From: JAHJRJ01 sp037443685
GTDB lineage: Bacteria; Bacteroidota; Ignavibacteria; UBA10030; BY39
Direction of reading: 5' to 3'
DNA: 9,258 nucleotides
Assembly (NCBI GenBank): GCA_037443685.1
Contig: JBBINX010000083.1
Location: 1 to 9,258, forward strand
Part shown: positions 1 to 7,047 of the stretch, in pieces
Numbering within the stretch: position 1 is the first letter of the stretch
How the letters are laid out: every line of letters starts with the position of its first letter
The notes under the pieces: model-generated
Told to the model about the DNA's origin: nothing
Databases searched by the model: none
The model's input: the letters and a program-made list of their open reading frames with translations, nothing else
Translations under genes and position numbers: made by a program

Positions 1-54
1 TTCCTGTGAACTTTTAATGTCCTCGTGGATATCGCCTATGAATCCTATTTTCAT
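1..54 (-). CDS. Metallophosphoesterase, N-terminal fragment (cut by left edge)
   Basis: Reading the minus strand from an ATG at 54-52 gives 18 codons to the edge: MKIGFIGDIHEDIKSSQE. A hydrophobic beta strand leading straight into G-D-I-H at the very N-terminus is the metal-binding motif I (D-x-H) of calcineurin-like metallophosphoesterases, which hydrolyse phosphomono- or diesters with a two-metal centre. An in-frame TAA at 84-82 with no other ATG after it fixes the start. No Shine-Dalgarno is obvious. The gene is divergent from eno, with 647 nt between the two starts. The remaining metal motifs lie outside the window, so the substrate and exact subfamily cannot be told. The call rests on one short motif and its position. 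Confidence 0.6.
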   Translation of the reverse strand, partial: MKIGFIGDIHEDIKSSQE

Positions 55-107
55 TCTATCGATAAAGTAAATATGCTGTAATTATTAATTACTGAGGTTA
101 CGCAAAA

Positions 108-201
108 CTGTCATTCTGAACGAAGTGAAGAACCCTAAACATCATTTTCGAACAATTTTTAGATGTTTCTCCTGACTAGGCGGGATCAACATTACAGACG
201 G
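108..201. repeat. Degenerate intergenic palindromic repeat, copy 1
   Basis: The left end is CTGTCATTCTGAACGAAG and the right end, read on the other strand, begins CTGTAATGTTGATCCCGC, so the ends form imperfect terminal inverted repeats. Inside lies a near-palindrome at 170-185 (12 of 16 positions self-complementary, centred on CTAG). The GTCATTCTGAACGAAGTGAAGAA stretch resembles, from memory, a dispersed non-coding repeat common in FCB-group genomes; this has not been checked by a search. It lies in the gap between the divergent metallophosphoesterase and eno genes and contains no credible ORF. The exact borders are uncertain. Confidence 0.5.
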
Positions 202-222
202 CCAATTCTGAGTAACTTTAGT

Positions 223-354
223 TAATTAGAAACTTCTGAAAAATCACCCCAAGGGGTCACCCTGAATTCATTTCAGGGTCTAAAATCGCTTAGATTCCGA
301 AACAAGTTCGGAATGACGGGTATGGTTTTATAATATTTCAGAAGTCTCTAATTA
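223..354. mobile_element. MITE-like element with 19-bp terminal inverted repeats
   Basis: TAATTAGAAACTTCTGAAA at 223-241 is matched on the opposite strand at 354-336 with one mismatch (18 of 19). Inside are nested palindromes: CCCCAAGGGG at 247-256, CCCTGAA...TTCAGGG at 260-278 and TTCCGAA...TTCGGAA at 295-313 (read on either strand). The two larger inner halves, starting GTCA at 256 and ending TGAC at 317, are also diverged inverted copies of each other. It has no coding capacity, so movement would need a transposase from elsewhere. TTTA occurs at 217-220 and 355-358 and could be the remnant of a target duplication, but the left copy is offset by two bases. It sits upstream of the eno operon. 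Confidence 0.6.
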
Positions 355-411
355 TTTAATTTTCGGCTAAAAAATCTAGAATAATATACCATTTTTTTGA
401 AAGTGTTACAA

Positions 412-465
412 GACGCCTCGTCTAAAAATATTTAAGAAAATAATGATTATTTGATGACGTCTCGT
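412..465. repeat. Pair of GACGYCTCGT direct repeats, one in a small hairpin
   Basis: GACGCCTCGT at 412-421 and GACGTCTCGT at 456-465 differ at one base and start 44 bp apart, about four helical turns. The first copy lies in a 5-bp hairpin, AGACG-CCT-CGTCT (411-423). The surrounding leader is very AT-rich, so these GC-rich words stand out. They could be decayed repeat fragments or a regulator binding pair, and nothing in the sequence decides between these. The rest of the leader between 366 and 660 shows no gene and no further structure that I can support. Confidence 0.3.
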
Positions 466-667
466 TAATTTATCAGCATCTGATGTTAGGTAATCGGCAT
501 AAGGAAAATCATTTTTTCTAACTATTATAACAATATAAAGGTCCATAGGGATGAAATGTTTGTAGAATTAGATATTTTCTTTATAAAAAAGTCCCAAGGA
601 GTGGTATATAGAAAGAAAGTGTCTTTGCTTTTCTCATCAAATTTCATTTAATTAAAAAAAATCATCA

Positions 668-701
668 TATAATGAGATCAATAAACTAAAATGAGGATAA
701 A
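668..701 (+). promoter_or_regulatory. Probable promoter -10 box and ribosome binding site of eno
   Basis: A perfect TATAAT lies at 668-673, about 30 nt before the eno ATG. The matching -35 region (about 642-650) is only a weak TTTCAT-like hexamer. GAGG at 693-696 is spaced 5 nt from the ATG at 702 and is a usable Shine-Dalgarno. If used, this promoter would give an mRNA leader of about 22 nt and would drive eno and probably the three genes downstream. In an AT-rich leader a TATAAT can occur by chance, and the sigma factor preference of this organism is unknown. Confidence 0.4.
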
Positions 702-2024
702 ATGACTATTATCGAAGATGTTTTTGCAAGAGAAATATTAGATTCACGCGGTAACCCTACTATAGAAGTTGATGTCGTTCTTGAGAGTGGTGTGATTGGC
801 AGAGCAGCAGTCCCAAGCGGTGCCTCAACCGGAACACGCGAGGCGGTTGAGCTTCGCGACGGCGGTCTGCCAGCATCATCAGTCCCGGGTGGGCAGGCTG
901 GTAAGTTGCGCTATAACGGTAAAGGAGTTTTAAAAGCCGTTGAGAATGTGAATGAAACAATCGCCGACGAACTAGTTGGCTTTGATGCACTCGACCAAGT
1001 TGGCATCGACGAGATGATGATAAGTTTAGATGAAACACCGAATAAAAGCAAATTGGGAGCTAACGCAATTTTAGGAGTATCACTTGCGGTTGCTAAAGCG
1101 GCAGCCGCAGCGTTGGACATTCCGCTCTATCGTTACATCGGCGGTGTAAGTGCGCGTATTCTTCCCGTTCCGATGATGAACATACTTAACGGCGGTAAGC
1201 ATGCCGATAATAATGTTGACTTACAAGAATTTATGATAGTACCCGTAAATGCCGACTCGTTTGCAGATGCATTGCGTATGGGTACAGAAGTATTCCACTC
1301 GTTAAAATCTGTTTTAACCAAGAAAGGTTACAACACAGCAGTTGGAGACGAAGGTGGTTTTGCGCCGAACTTGAAATCGAATGTAGAAGCTGTTGAAGTA
1401 ATTTTGGAAGCGATTGAAAAAGCAAAATACAAACCGGGGAAAGATATCTATTTAGCTCTCGACCCTGCATCAAGTGAATTTTTTGAAAAAGGAAAATACG
1501 TTTTTTACAAATCAGATAAATCGAGCAAAACACCTGAGCAGATGGTTAAGTTTTATGAGAATTGGGTTAAGCAATATCCGATCATCTCAATCGAAGACGG
1601 AATGGCAGAAAACGATTGGAAGGGCTGGAAGTTGATGACGGACGCGTTGGGCGATAAAATTCAGGTTGTAGGTGACGACATATTTGTTACGAATACTGAA
1701 ATTTTATCGCGCGGTATTAGTGAAGGAATTGCGAATTCTATCCTTATCAAAGTAAACCAAATCGGAACATTAACCGAGACGTTGAATTGCATAGAGATGG
1801 CAAAGCGTGCCGGTTACACATCGGTTATCAGTCATAGGTCGGGTGAAACAGAAGACACAACGATTGCCGACATTGCCGTTGCAACGAATGCCGGACAAAT
1901 TAAAACTGGTTCATCGAGCCGCACTGATAGGATTGCAAAGTATAATCAACTTTTAAGAATAGAAGAAGAGCTTGATACGACAGCGATGTTCGCTGGTATT
2001 GCTGCATTTAATTTTGGAAAATAA
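702..2024 (+). CDS. eno: Enolase (phosphopyruvate hydratase)
   Basis: Cytoplasmic, Mg-dependent enzyme converting 2-phosphoglycerate to phosphoenolpyruvate in glycolysis, and the reverse in gluconeogenesis. The 440-residue protein is full length. It shows AREILDSRGNPT (9-20), the SGAST loop (39-43), NGGKHADNN (163-171) and GDEGG with catalytic Glu217. Mg ligands are Asp254 (ALD), Glu298 (SIEDG) and Asp325 (VGDD), the catalytic base is Lys350 (SILIK), and SHRSGETED follows (377-385). All key residues are intact. The ATG is preceded by GAGG at good spacing and the protein starts where the family starts. It heads a likely operon, with the mutase ATG 28 nt after the stop. Oddities: 12 extra residues at 56-67, described separately, and Glu111 where most enolases have Gly in the L-D-G-T motif. 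Confidence 0.97.
   Translation: MTIIEDVFAREILDSRGNPTIEVDVVLESGVIGRAAVPSGASTGTREAVELRDGGLPASSVPGGQAGKLRYNGKGVLKAVENVNETIADELVGFDALDQVGIDEMMISLDETPNKSKLGANAILGVSLAVAKAAAAALDIPLYRYIGGVSARILPVPMMNILNGGKHADNNVDLQEFMIVPVNADSFADALRMGTEVFHSLKSVLTKKGYNTAVGDEGGFAPNLKSNVEAVEVILEAIEKAKYKPGKDIYLALDPASSEFFEKGKYVFYKSDKSSKTPEQMVKFYENWVKQYPIISIEDGMAENDWKGWKLMTDALGDKIQVVGDDIFVTNTEILSRGISEGIANSILIKVNQIGTLTETLNCIEMAKRAGYTSVISHRSGETEDTTIADIAVATNAGQIKTGSSSRTDRIAKYNQLLRIEEELDTTAMFAGIAAFNFGK
867..902 (+). other. 36-nt in-frame insertion in eno (LPASSVPGGQAG)
   Basis: Most enolases read E-L-R-D-G-D-K-x-R-[YF]-x-G-K-G, with about three residues between D-G and R. Here fifteen residues stand there, an excess of twelve codons. 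Removing 867-902 restores E-L-R-D-G-G-K-L-R-Y-N-G-K-G exactly. The segment is about 67% GC (24 of 36), above its surroundings. It holds the palindrome CCCGGG (884-889) and the inverted pair CTGCC (867-871) / GGCAG (892-896), and it is flanked by GGT on the left and ends in GGT. The site should be a surface loop well away from the active-site residues. It could be an inserted palindromic element, a lineage-specific loop or an assembly artefact. Confidence 0.75.
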
Positions 2025-2052
2025 AAGAATAACCGAAATATTTAAGGACAAG

Positions 2053-3450
2053 ATGAGTATCAAATTTGGAACTGACGGATGGCGTGGAGTTATTGCCGAA
2101 GATTTTACATTCGAAAATCTTGAGAAGGTTGCTTTGGCAACAGCTCTATATTATAAGAAACATAAGAATATCAAACAAGGAATCGTCATCGGTTACGATG
2201 CGCGATTCCTTTCGCGAGAATTTGCAGAACGGGTTGCGGCTGTTTTAGCGAACAACAACATCTTCGTTATCGTATCAGACAACATTTCATCTACACCGAT
2301 GGTCTCGTTGTTGACTAAAAAATTAAGAGCGGCAGCGGGTATCGTTATCACTGCAAGCCATAACCCTCCAAGGTACAGCGGTTATAAAATAAAAGGTGAT
2401 TTTGGAGGACCTGCTTTTCCCGAGACGATTGAACAAGTTGAAAAATATCTTGCACCAATCTTACTATCATCAAAGAAAATTGGTCTTAAAAAAACTTTTA
2501 CCGAATTCGTTAGAGTTGGCAAAATCAAATATGCCGATATGACCCAGTCATATTTAGAAGACATTAGAAAGAAACTTGACATCGGCTTAATAAAAAATTC
2601 AAGGATTCGTATTCTTCACGATGCAATGTACGGCGCCGGAATGAATCTCTTCACACAAATAGTTCCAAACTGTCAACAGATTCATGCTTCTTTCAATCCG
2701 TCGTTCGAAGGTATCAATCCTGAACCGATTGAAATTAATCTTACCGAATTAAAAGCAAAAGTAAAACTTGGGAAATTCGATATCGGTATTGCAACCGATG
2801 GCGATGCTGACCGATTAGGAGTTGTTGATGAGAAAGGCAACTACGTCGATCCGCACAGAGTTTTTTCACTTCTTTTAAAATATTTAGTAGAAGAAAAGAA
2901 ATTCAAGGGCGAAGTAGCAAAATCTTTTACAGTTACAGACATCGTCGATAAACAATGTGCTAAGTATGGAATAAAACTTCACACAACTCCAGTCGGGTTT
3001 AAGTATATTTGTCAATTAATGAATGGAGGCAACATCATTATCGGCGGCGAAGAGAGTGGTGGACTTGGAGTTTTAGGACACATCCCAGAACGCGATGGAA
3101 TTTATTTAGGGCTTTTAATCGGAGAAATAATTGTTAGGAGAAAGAAAAAATTAAGTGACCTTGTTAAAGAGTTGGAATACGAATTTGGACCGCGTGTTTA
3201 CAAGCGTATAGACCACCATACAACTCCAAAAGAAAAAATCTTGACGATGAAACGGTTTAAATCGACACTAAAAGACATTGCTGGTTTCCGTGTAAATAAA
3301 GTTGAAACTATCGATGGGTTTAAGTTTTATGTGGATAACGGTTGGATGTTAGTAAGACCATCGGGAACAGAGCCGCTAATTCGATATTATGCTGAAGCCG
3401 ATAGTGAACAAAAAGCTCTGAAAATGTTAGATTGGGCAACAGGTAAATAA
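2053..3450 (+). CDS. Phosphoglucomutase/phosphomannomutase family protein
   Basis: Alpha-D-phosphohexomutase, interconverting hexose-1-phosphate and hexose-6-phosphate in the cytoplasm, here most likely glucose-1-P to glucose-6-P. The 465 residues carry the whole superfamily signature: FGTDGWRG at the N-terminus (5-12), the phosphoserine loop TASHNP with Ser102, the Mg loop DGDADR (249-254), the sugar-specificity loop GGEESGG (331-337) and the phosphate-binding loop RPSGTEP (435-441). I chose the ATG at 2053 because family members begin M-x-I-K-F-G-T-D-G-W and AAGGA lies 4 nt upstream. An in-frame ATG at 1972 would overlap eno by 53 nt and add 27 unrelated residues. Glucose versus mannose preference cannot be read from sequence, but the neighbouring phosphorylase favours glucose-1-P. 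It could also supply sugar-1-P for biosynthesis. Confidence 0.93.
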   Translation: MSIKFGTDGWRGVIAEDFTFENLEKVALATALYYKKHKNIKQGIVIGYDARFLSREFAERVAAVLANNNIFVIVSDNISSTPMVSLLTKKLRAAAGIVITASHNPPRYSGYKIKGDFGGPAFPETIEQVEKYLAPILLSSKKIGLKKTFTEFVRVGKIKYADMTQSYLEDIRKKLDIGLIKNSRIRILHDAMYGAGMNLFTQIVPNCQQIHASFNPSFEGINPEPIEINLTELKAKVKLGKFDIGIATDGDADRLGVVDEKGNYVDPHRVFSLLLKYLVEEKKFKGEVAKSFTVTDIVDKQCAKYGIKLHTTPVGFKYICQLMNGGNIIIGGEESGGLGVLGHIPERDGIYLGLLIGEIIVRRKKKLSDLVKELEYEFGPRVYKRIDHHTTPKEKILTMKRFKSTLKDIAGFRVNKVETIDGFKFYVDNGWMLVRPSGTEPLIRYYAEADSEQKALKMLDWATGK

Positions 3451-3478
3451 AATTTTAATAACATACGATAAATAATTT

Positions 3479-4795
3479 ATGCCATACGATCTTTATTATC
3501 AAATAATGCCGGACGGCACGGTGAAACAGATTAATCCTTTTACGAGAACCGAAGTTTGGTCTGTTACTGGCAGAGGCAGCAAGCCGTTAAGCAACGAAAT
3601 TCCGCCGACAGCAAAAGTTTTGGAGAAAAAAGATGCATTAGATTATTGTAGTTTTTGTCCGACACGTTATTTTGAAGTTCCACCTGAAAAAGCTCGATTA
3701 GTAAAAATTAATGGTGAATACCAAGCAATAAAATTCCTCATTGCTGAAAAGTATTTTGAAACCAACGCAGAGTTTAGGCGTGTTCCCAATTTATTCGAGA
3801 TCGTTACGCTCGATTATTGGAGAAAGAACTACAATTTCAGAATTCCCGATGAACGCAGAAAATGGAGGGATGAATATCTTGCAACGCCCGACGGCATTAA
3901 ACATATAGAAAAATTGCTCGAGTATAAGTTAAAACAGTCTGGAAAAACAGACGAGCAAATAAAAAAGATGCACGGGTTCGATAAGTTGAGCATGGCAGAT
4001 GCATTCTTCGGCGGGTCGCACGAGTTAATAATCGCAAAACCTCATTATAAGCCGGGCGCCGAGTGGGATGTGGAATTATTTTCTTCTGGCGAAATGACTC
4101 CCGATGAACACTACTATTATGTTAAGTTCTCTATAGATGCTATGAAGGATATCTTCGATAACAATCGGTATGCACGATACATAAGTATTTTTCAAAACTG
4201 GCTGAGACCTGCTGGCGCTTCGATGGATCATCTGCACAAACAACTTGTAGCGCTCGATGAGTGGGGCGCATCTATACAAAGCCAAATTAAACTGCTGAGA
4301 GAAGACCCAAATGCGTTTAACGAAATGGGCGTTAATTTTGCTGCCCGACATAATCTTATCATTGCTGAAAACGATTATGCACTCGCTTTTGTCGGCATCG
4401 GACATAGATTTCCGACTATAGAAATATTTTCAAGGTCGCAGATGGGCAGACCATACGAACATACCGACGAAGAGATTCGAGGTATGAGTAATCTTGTTCA
4501 CTCGTTTCACGTAGCGATGGGAAGCGGTATTTCATGTAACGAAGAGTGGTATTATACACCAGTTGATGCAGTGTATAAAATGCCTTGGCACATTTTAATT
4601 AAATGGAGAATAAACGTCCCTGCAGGTTTCGAAGGAGGGACGAGTATATATATAAACCCAATGACCCCAATAGAGTTGAGAGATAAATTAGTTCCGAGGT
4701 TATATCAGGTGCGTGATGAAGGAAAAATTGAACCGATCCGAATCGCTGAAGAATGCAAGATATTTCCAAACCCGTTAAAATATTATTTGAAGTGA
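3479..4795 (+). CDS. GalT-like nucleotidyltransferase, DUF4921 family
   Basis: A 438-residue soluble protein that I recognise as DUF4921, related to galactose-1-phosphate uridylyltransferase in the HIT-like superfamily. Visible GalT hallmarks are Cys57-x-x-Cys60 (YCSFC), His189 in K-P-H, and N-W-x-R-P-A-G-A-S-M-D-H-L-H-K-Q (240-255). By analogy Cys57, Cys60, His189 and His251 would bind zinc, and His253 in the His-x-His-x-Gln motif would be the nucleotidylated nucleophile. Both GalT halves appear present, with H-I-L-I-K-W-R-I-N (371-379) in the second. The start is firm: TAA-TTT precedes the ATG in frame. There is no Shine-Dalgarno. It lies 28 nt after the mutase and overlaps the phosphorylase, so it probably transfers a nucleotidyl group to or from glucose-1-P. 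An ADP-glucose phosphorylase role, as in a plant GalT-like enzyme, is one option; the substrate is unproven. Confidence 0.8.
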   Translation: MPYDLYYQIMPDGTVKQINPFTRTEVWSVTGRGSKPLSNEIPPTAKVLEKKDALDYCSFCPTRYFEVPPEKARLVKINGEYQAIKFLIAEKYFETNAEFRRVPNLFEIVTLDYWRKNYNFRIPDERRKWRDEYLATPDGIKHIEKLLEYKLKQSGKTDEQIKKMHGFDKLSMADAFFGGSHELIIAKPHYKPGAEWDVELFSSGEMTPDEHYYYVKFSIDAMKDIFDNNRYARYISIFQNWLRPAGASMDHLHKQLVALDEWGASIQSQIKLLREDPNAFNEMGVNFAARHNLIIAENDYALAFVGIGHRFPTIEIFSRSQMGRPYEHTDEEIRGMSNLVHSFHVAMGSGISCNEEWYYTPVDAVYKMPWHILIKWRINVPAGFEGGTSIYINPMTPIELRDKLVPRLYQVRDEGKIEPIRIAEECKIFPNPLKYYLK

Positions 4796-6927
4796 AAACA
4801 GAAGAGAAGGAAAATTTTTTTTCTACAACTGCAAGAGAGTCACTGGTTCGCTCGCTTAAGTCATTAGCTTACAACCTTTGGTGGACCTGGAATCCCGACG
4901 CTGCCACTTTATTTCAGGAACTTTCTCCGTTGGTGTGGGAACAAAGTAATCACAGCGCAGTAGCTGTGTTGAAGCGTGTTTCGGACAACGAGCTGCGCGC
5001 ACGACTTGGCGATTATCATTTTGCTACACGCGTTAACACTGTTCTCGAAGAATTTTCAACATACATTCACAACACGGAAACCTGGTGTGTTAAGCACGCA
5101 CCACATCTTCTCGAAAAACCTGTAGCATATTTCTCTGCCGAATTCGGACTGCACGAGTGTTTACCAATTTATTCTGGTGGATTGGGGATACTCGCGGGCG
5201 ACTTTGCAAAATCTGCGAGCGATTTAGGAATCTCGTTCGTGGGAGTGAGCTTGTTTTATCGCCTTGGATATTTTAAGCAGCGGATATCTGCCGACGGTTG
5301 GCAGGAAGAAGAATATCCACCGCTCGACTCAAGCGAATTACCGATACGCTTATTAGTGGATGAATACAACAATCCAATCGAAACTACGGTCAATGTCGGA
5401 CATAGTGTAGTAAAGCTGAGAGCATGGCGGATTCGAGTTGGTCGCGGAGAAATAATTTTATTAGATAGCAACCATCCCGACAACGAGCTTCATTTTAGAG
5501 AATTAACAGGAAGAGTTTACGGCGGTGATATCTCTACACGAATAATGCAAGAAATTATACTCGGTATCGGCGGTGTGCGAATTTTAAGATCACTCGGAAT
5601 TTATCCGCAGATTTTTCATATGAACGAGGGTCATTCGGCATTTCTTACACTTGAACTTTTACGCGAACAGATTGCCGGAGGAATTCCTAAAGAAAAAGCA
5701 GAATTAGAAGTAAAGAAGCAGTGCGTTTTTACCACACATACACCCGTGCCGGCTGGACACGACCGTTTTCCGCAAAGTTTAATAGAGTATCAACTTTCAA
5801 CATTTACTCAAAAACTTAAATTCTCCGTCCCTCAACTAATGGCGTACGGTAGAATAAACGAGAACAACAAGGAAGAACACTTTTGTATGACGGTGCTCGC
5901 ATTAAAACTGTCTCGAATCGCAAACGCAGTTAGCGAGTTACACGGAAAAGTTAGTCGTGATATGTGGAAACAACTGTATTTGAACCTGGCGGTAAATAAA
6001 ATTCCGATTGTTCATATTACGAATGGTATTCATACCCCAAGCTGGGGTAATTTACGTGCTCACGAGTTTTGGAATAAACGTCTTGATTTCGATTGGACCG
6101 ATCGATTAATGGATAAAAAGTACTGGGAAAAATTCAACGACCACAAAGTCGCTTCCGACGAAGAACTCTGGGCATTAAGATATACTTTAAGACGTGAGTT
6201 GATTGAGTTCGTGCGGACGAGAGTTTCTGCTCAGAATAAAGATCGATATTCATTATCAGTTTTAGACAATATTCTTTCGCCGGATGCACTCACGATCGGT
6301 TTTGCACGCCGATTTGCAACATACAAACGTGCGCCTTTAATTTTTACGAACACCGAACGACTTGCATCTATTCTTAACAATCCAGAAATGCCAGTACAGA
6401 TTATATTTGCAGGGAAGGCTCATCCACGCGACGACGAAGGGAAGAAGTTTATTCAAAGAATCATTCAATTTACACGCGATCAAAAATTTTCAGGGAAAAT
6501 TATTTTTCTCGAAAATTATGATATTAACGTCGCACGCTATTTAATTTCAGGTTCCGACATCTGGCTGAATACTCCGCGCAGACCTTTGGAAGCGAGCGGA
6601 ACAAGCGGAATGAAAATAGCAATACACGGTGGTTTACATTTTAGCACTCTCGACGGATGGTGGGTAGAAGCAAGCAACGGAAACAACGGCTGGACTATCG
6701 GTAATGGCGAAACCAACAGTAATGAAGAAATGCAAGACGCTTCAGATGCAGAATCGCTACTGCAGATTTTAGAAAACGAAATCGTCCCTGAATTTTATAA
6801 CCGCGATGAAAATGAAATTCCTCGCTCATGGATTAAACGTATCCGCAATTCGATGAAGACATTGATTCCTGAATATAGCTCGGATCGAATGGTCGCCGAG
6901 TATGTAGAGAAATGCTATAAAATTTAA
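4753..6927 (+). CDS. glgP: Alpha-glucan (glycogen/maltodextrin) phosphorylase
   Basis: PLP enzyme releasing glucose-1-phosphate from alpha-1,4-glucan. The 724 residues match the shorter bacterial alpha-glucan phosphorylase type: an N-terminal DUF3417-like segment (LAYNLWWTWNPDA, 38-50), then SAEFGLHECLPIYSGGLGIL (128-147), HMNEGHSAF (289-297), THTPVPAGHDRF (328-339), ITNGIHTPSW (422-431), GFARRFATYKRA (516-527) and the PLP site EASGTSGMK (613-621) with Lys621 as the Schiff-base lysine. It ends the operon, before a terminator at 7190. The start is uncertain. ATG at 4753 overlaps the GalT-like gene by 43 nt. GTG at 4792 is in frame, overlaps the upstream stop as GTGA and would give 711 residues with family-like N-terminal length. 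Neither has a good Shine-Dalgarno. His625 replaces the Asn usual after the PLP lysine. Confidence 0.92.
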   Translation: MQDISKPVKILFEVKTEEKENFFSTTARESLVRSLKSLAYNLWWTWNPDAATLFQELSPLVWEQSNHSAVAVLKRVSDNELRARLGDYHFATRVNTVLEEFSTYIHNTETWCVKHAPHLLEKPVAYFSAEFGLHECLPIYSGGLGILAGDFAKSASDLGISFVGVSLFYRLGYFKQRISADGWQEEEYPPLDSSELPIRLLVDEYNNPIETTVNVGHSVVKLRAWRIRVGRGEIILLDSNHPDNELHFRELTGRVYGGDISTRIMQEIILGIGGVRILRSLGIYPQIFHMNEGHSAFLTLELLREQIAGGIPKEKAELEVKKQCVFTTHTPVPAGHDRFPQSLIEYQLSTFTQKLKFSVPQLMAYGRINENNKEEHFCMTVLALKLSRIANAVSELHGKVSRDMWKQLYLNLAVNKIPIVHITNGIHTPSWGNLRAHEFWNKRLDFDWTDRLMDKKYWEKFNDHKVASDEELWALRYTLRRELIEFVRTRVSAQNKDRYSLSVLDNILSPDALTIGFARRFATYKRAPLIFTNTERLASILNNPEMPVQIIFAGKAHPRDDEGKKFIQRIIQFTRDQKFSGKIIFLENYDINVARYLISGSDIWLNTPRRPLEASGTSGMKIAIHGGLHFSTLDGWWVEASNGNNGWTIGNGETNSNEEMQDASDAESLLQILENEIVPEFYNRDENEIPRSWIKRIRNSMKTLIPEYSSDRMVAEYVEKCYKI

Positions 6928-7047
6928 AAAAGCTATTAAAAGAGGCTTAGAAGAATTAATTGTATTATTAGCATTGCCTATGAAAGCACAGAATGTTTGC
7001 CCGGCGGTCTGTTGCCAAGTGGTTGACGACAGCCAAGATTCAACGAC

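Noticed and set aside
223..354. CRISPR-like repeats in the eno leader
   Set aside because: The repeats are inverted and nested, with no regular direct repeats or spacers and no cas genes.
760..1533. Minus-strand ORFs inside eno
   Set aside because: Shadows of a strongly conserved coding frame, with low-complexity composition and no motifs.
1972..2052. N-terminal extension of the mutase from ATG 1972
   Set aside because: It overlaps the conserved 3' end of eno, encodes 27 residues unlike the family, and a normal start with AAGGA lies at 2053.
7002..7011. CGGCGGTCTG, shared with the left border of the eno insertion (860-869)
   Set aside because: A shared 10-mer is expected by chance many times in 9 kb, and the flanking bases do not align.
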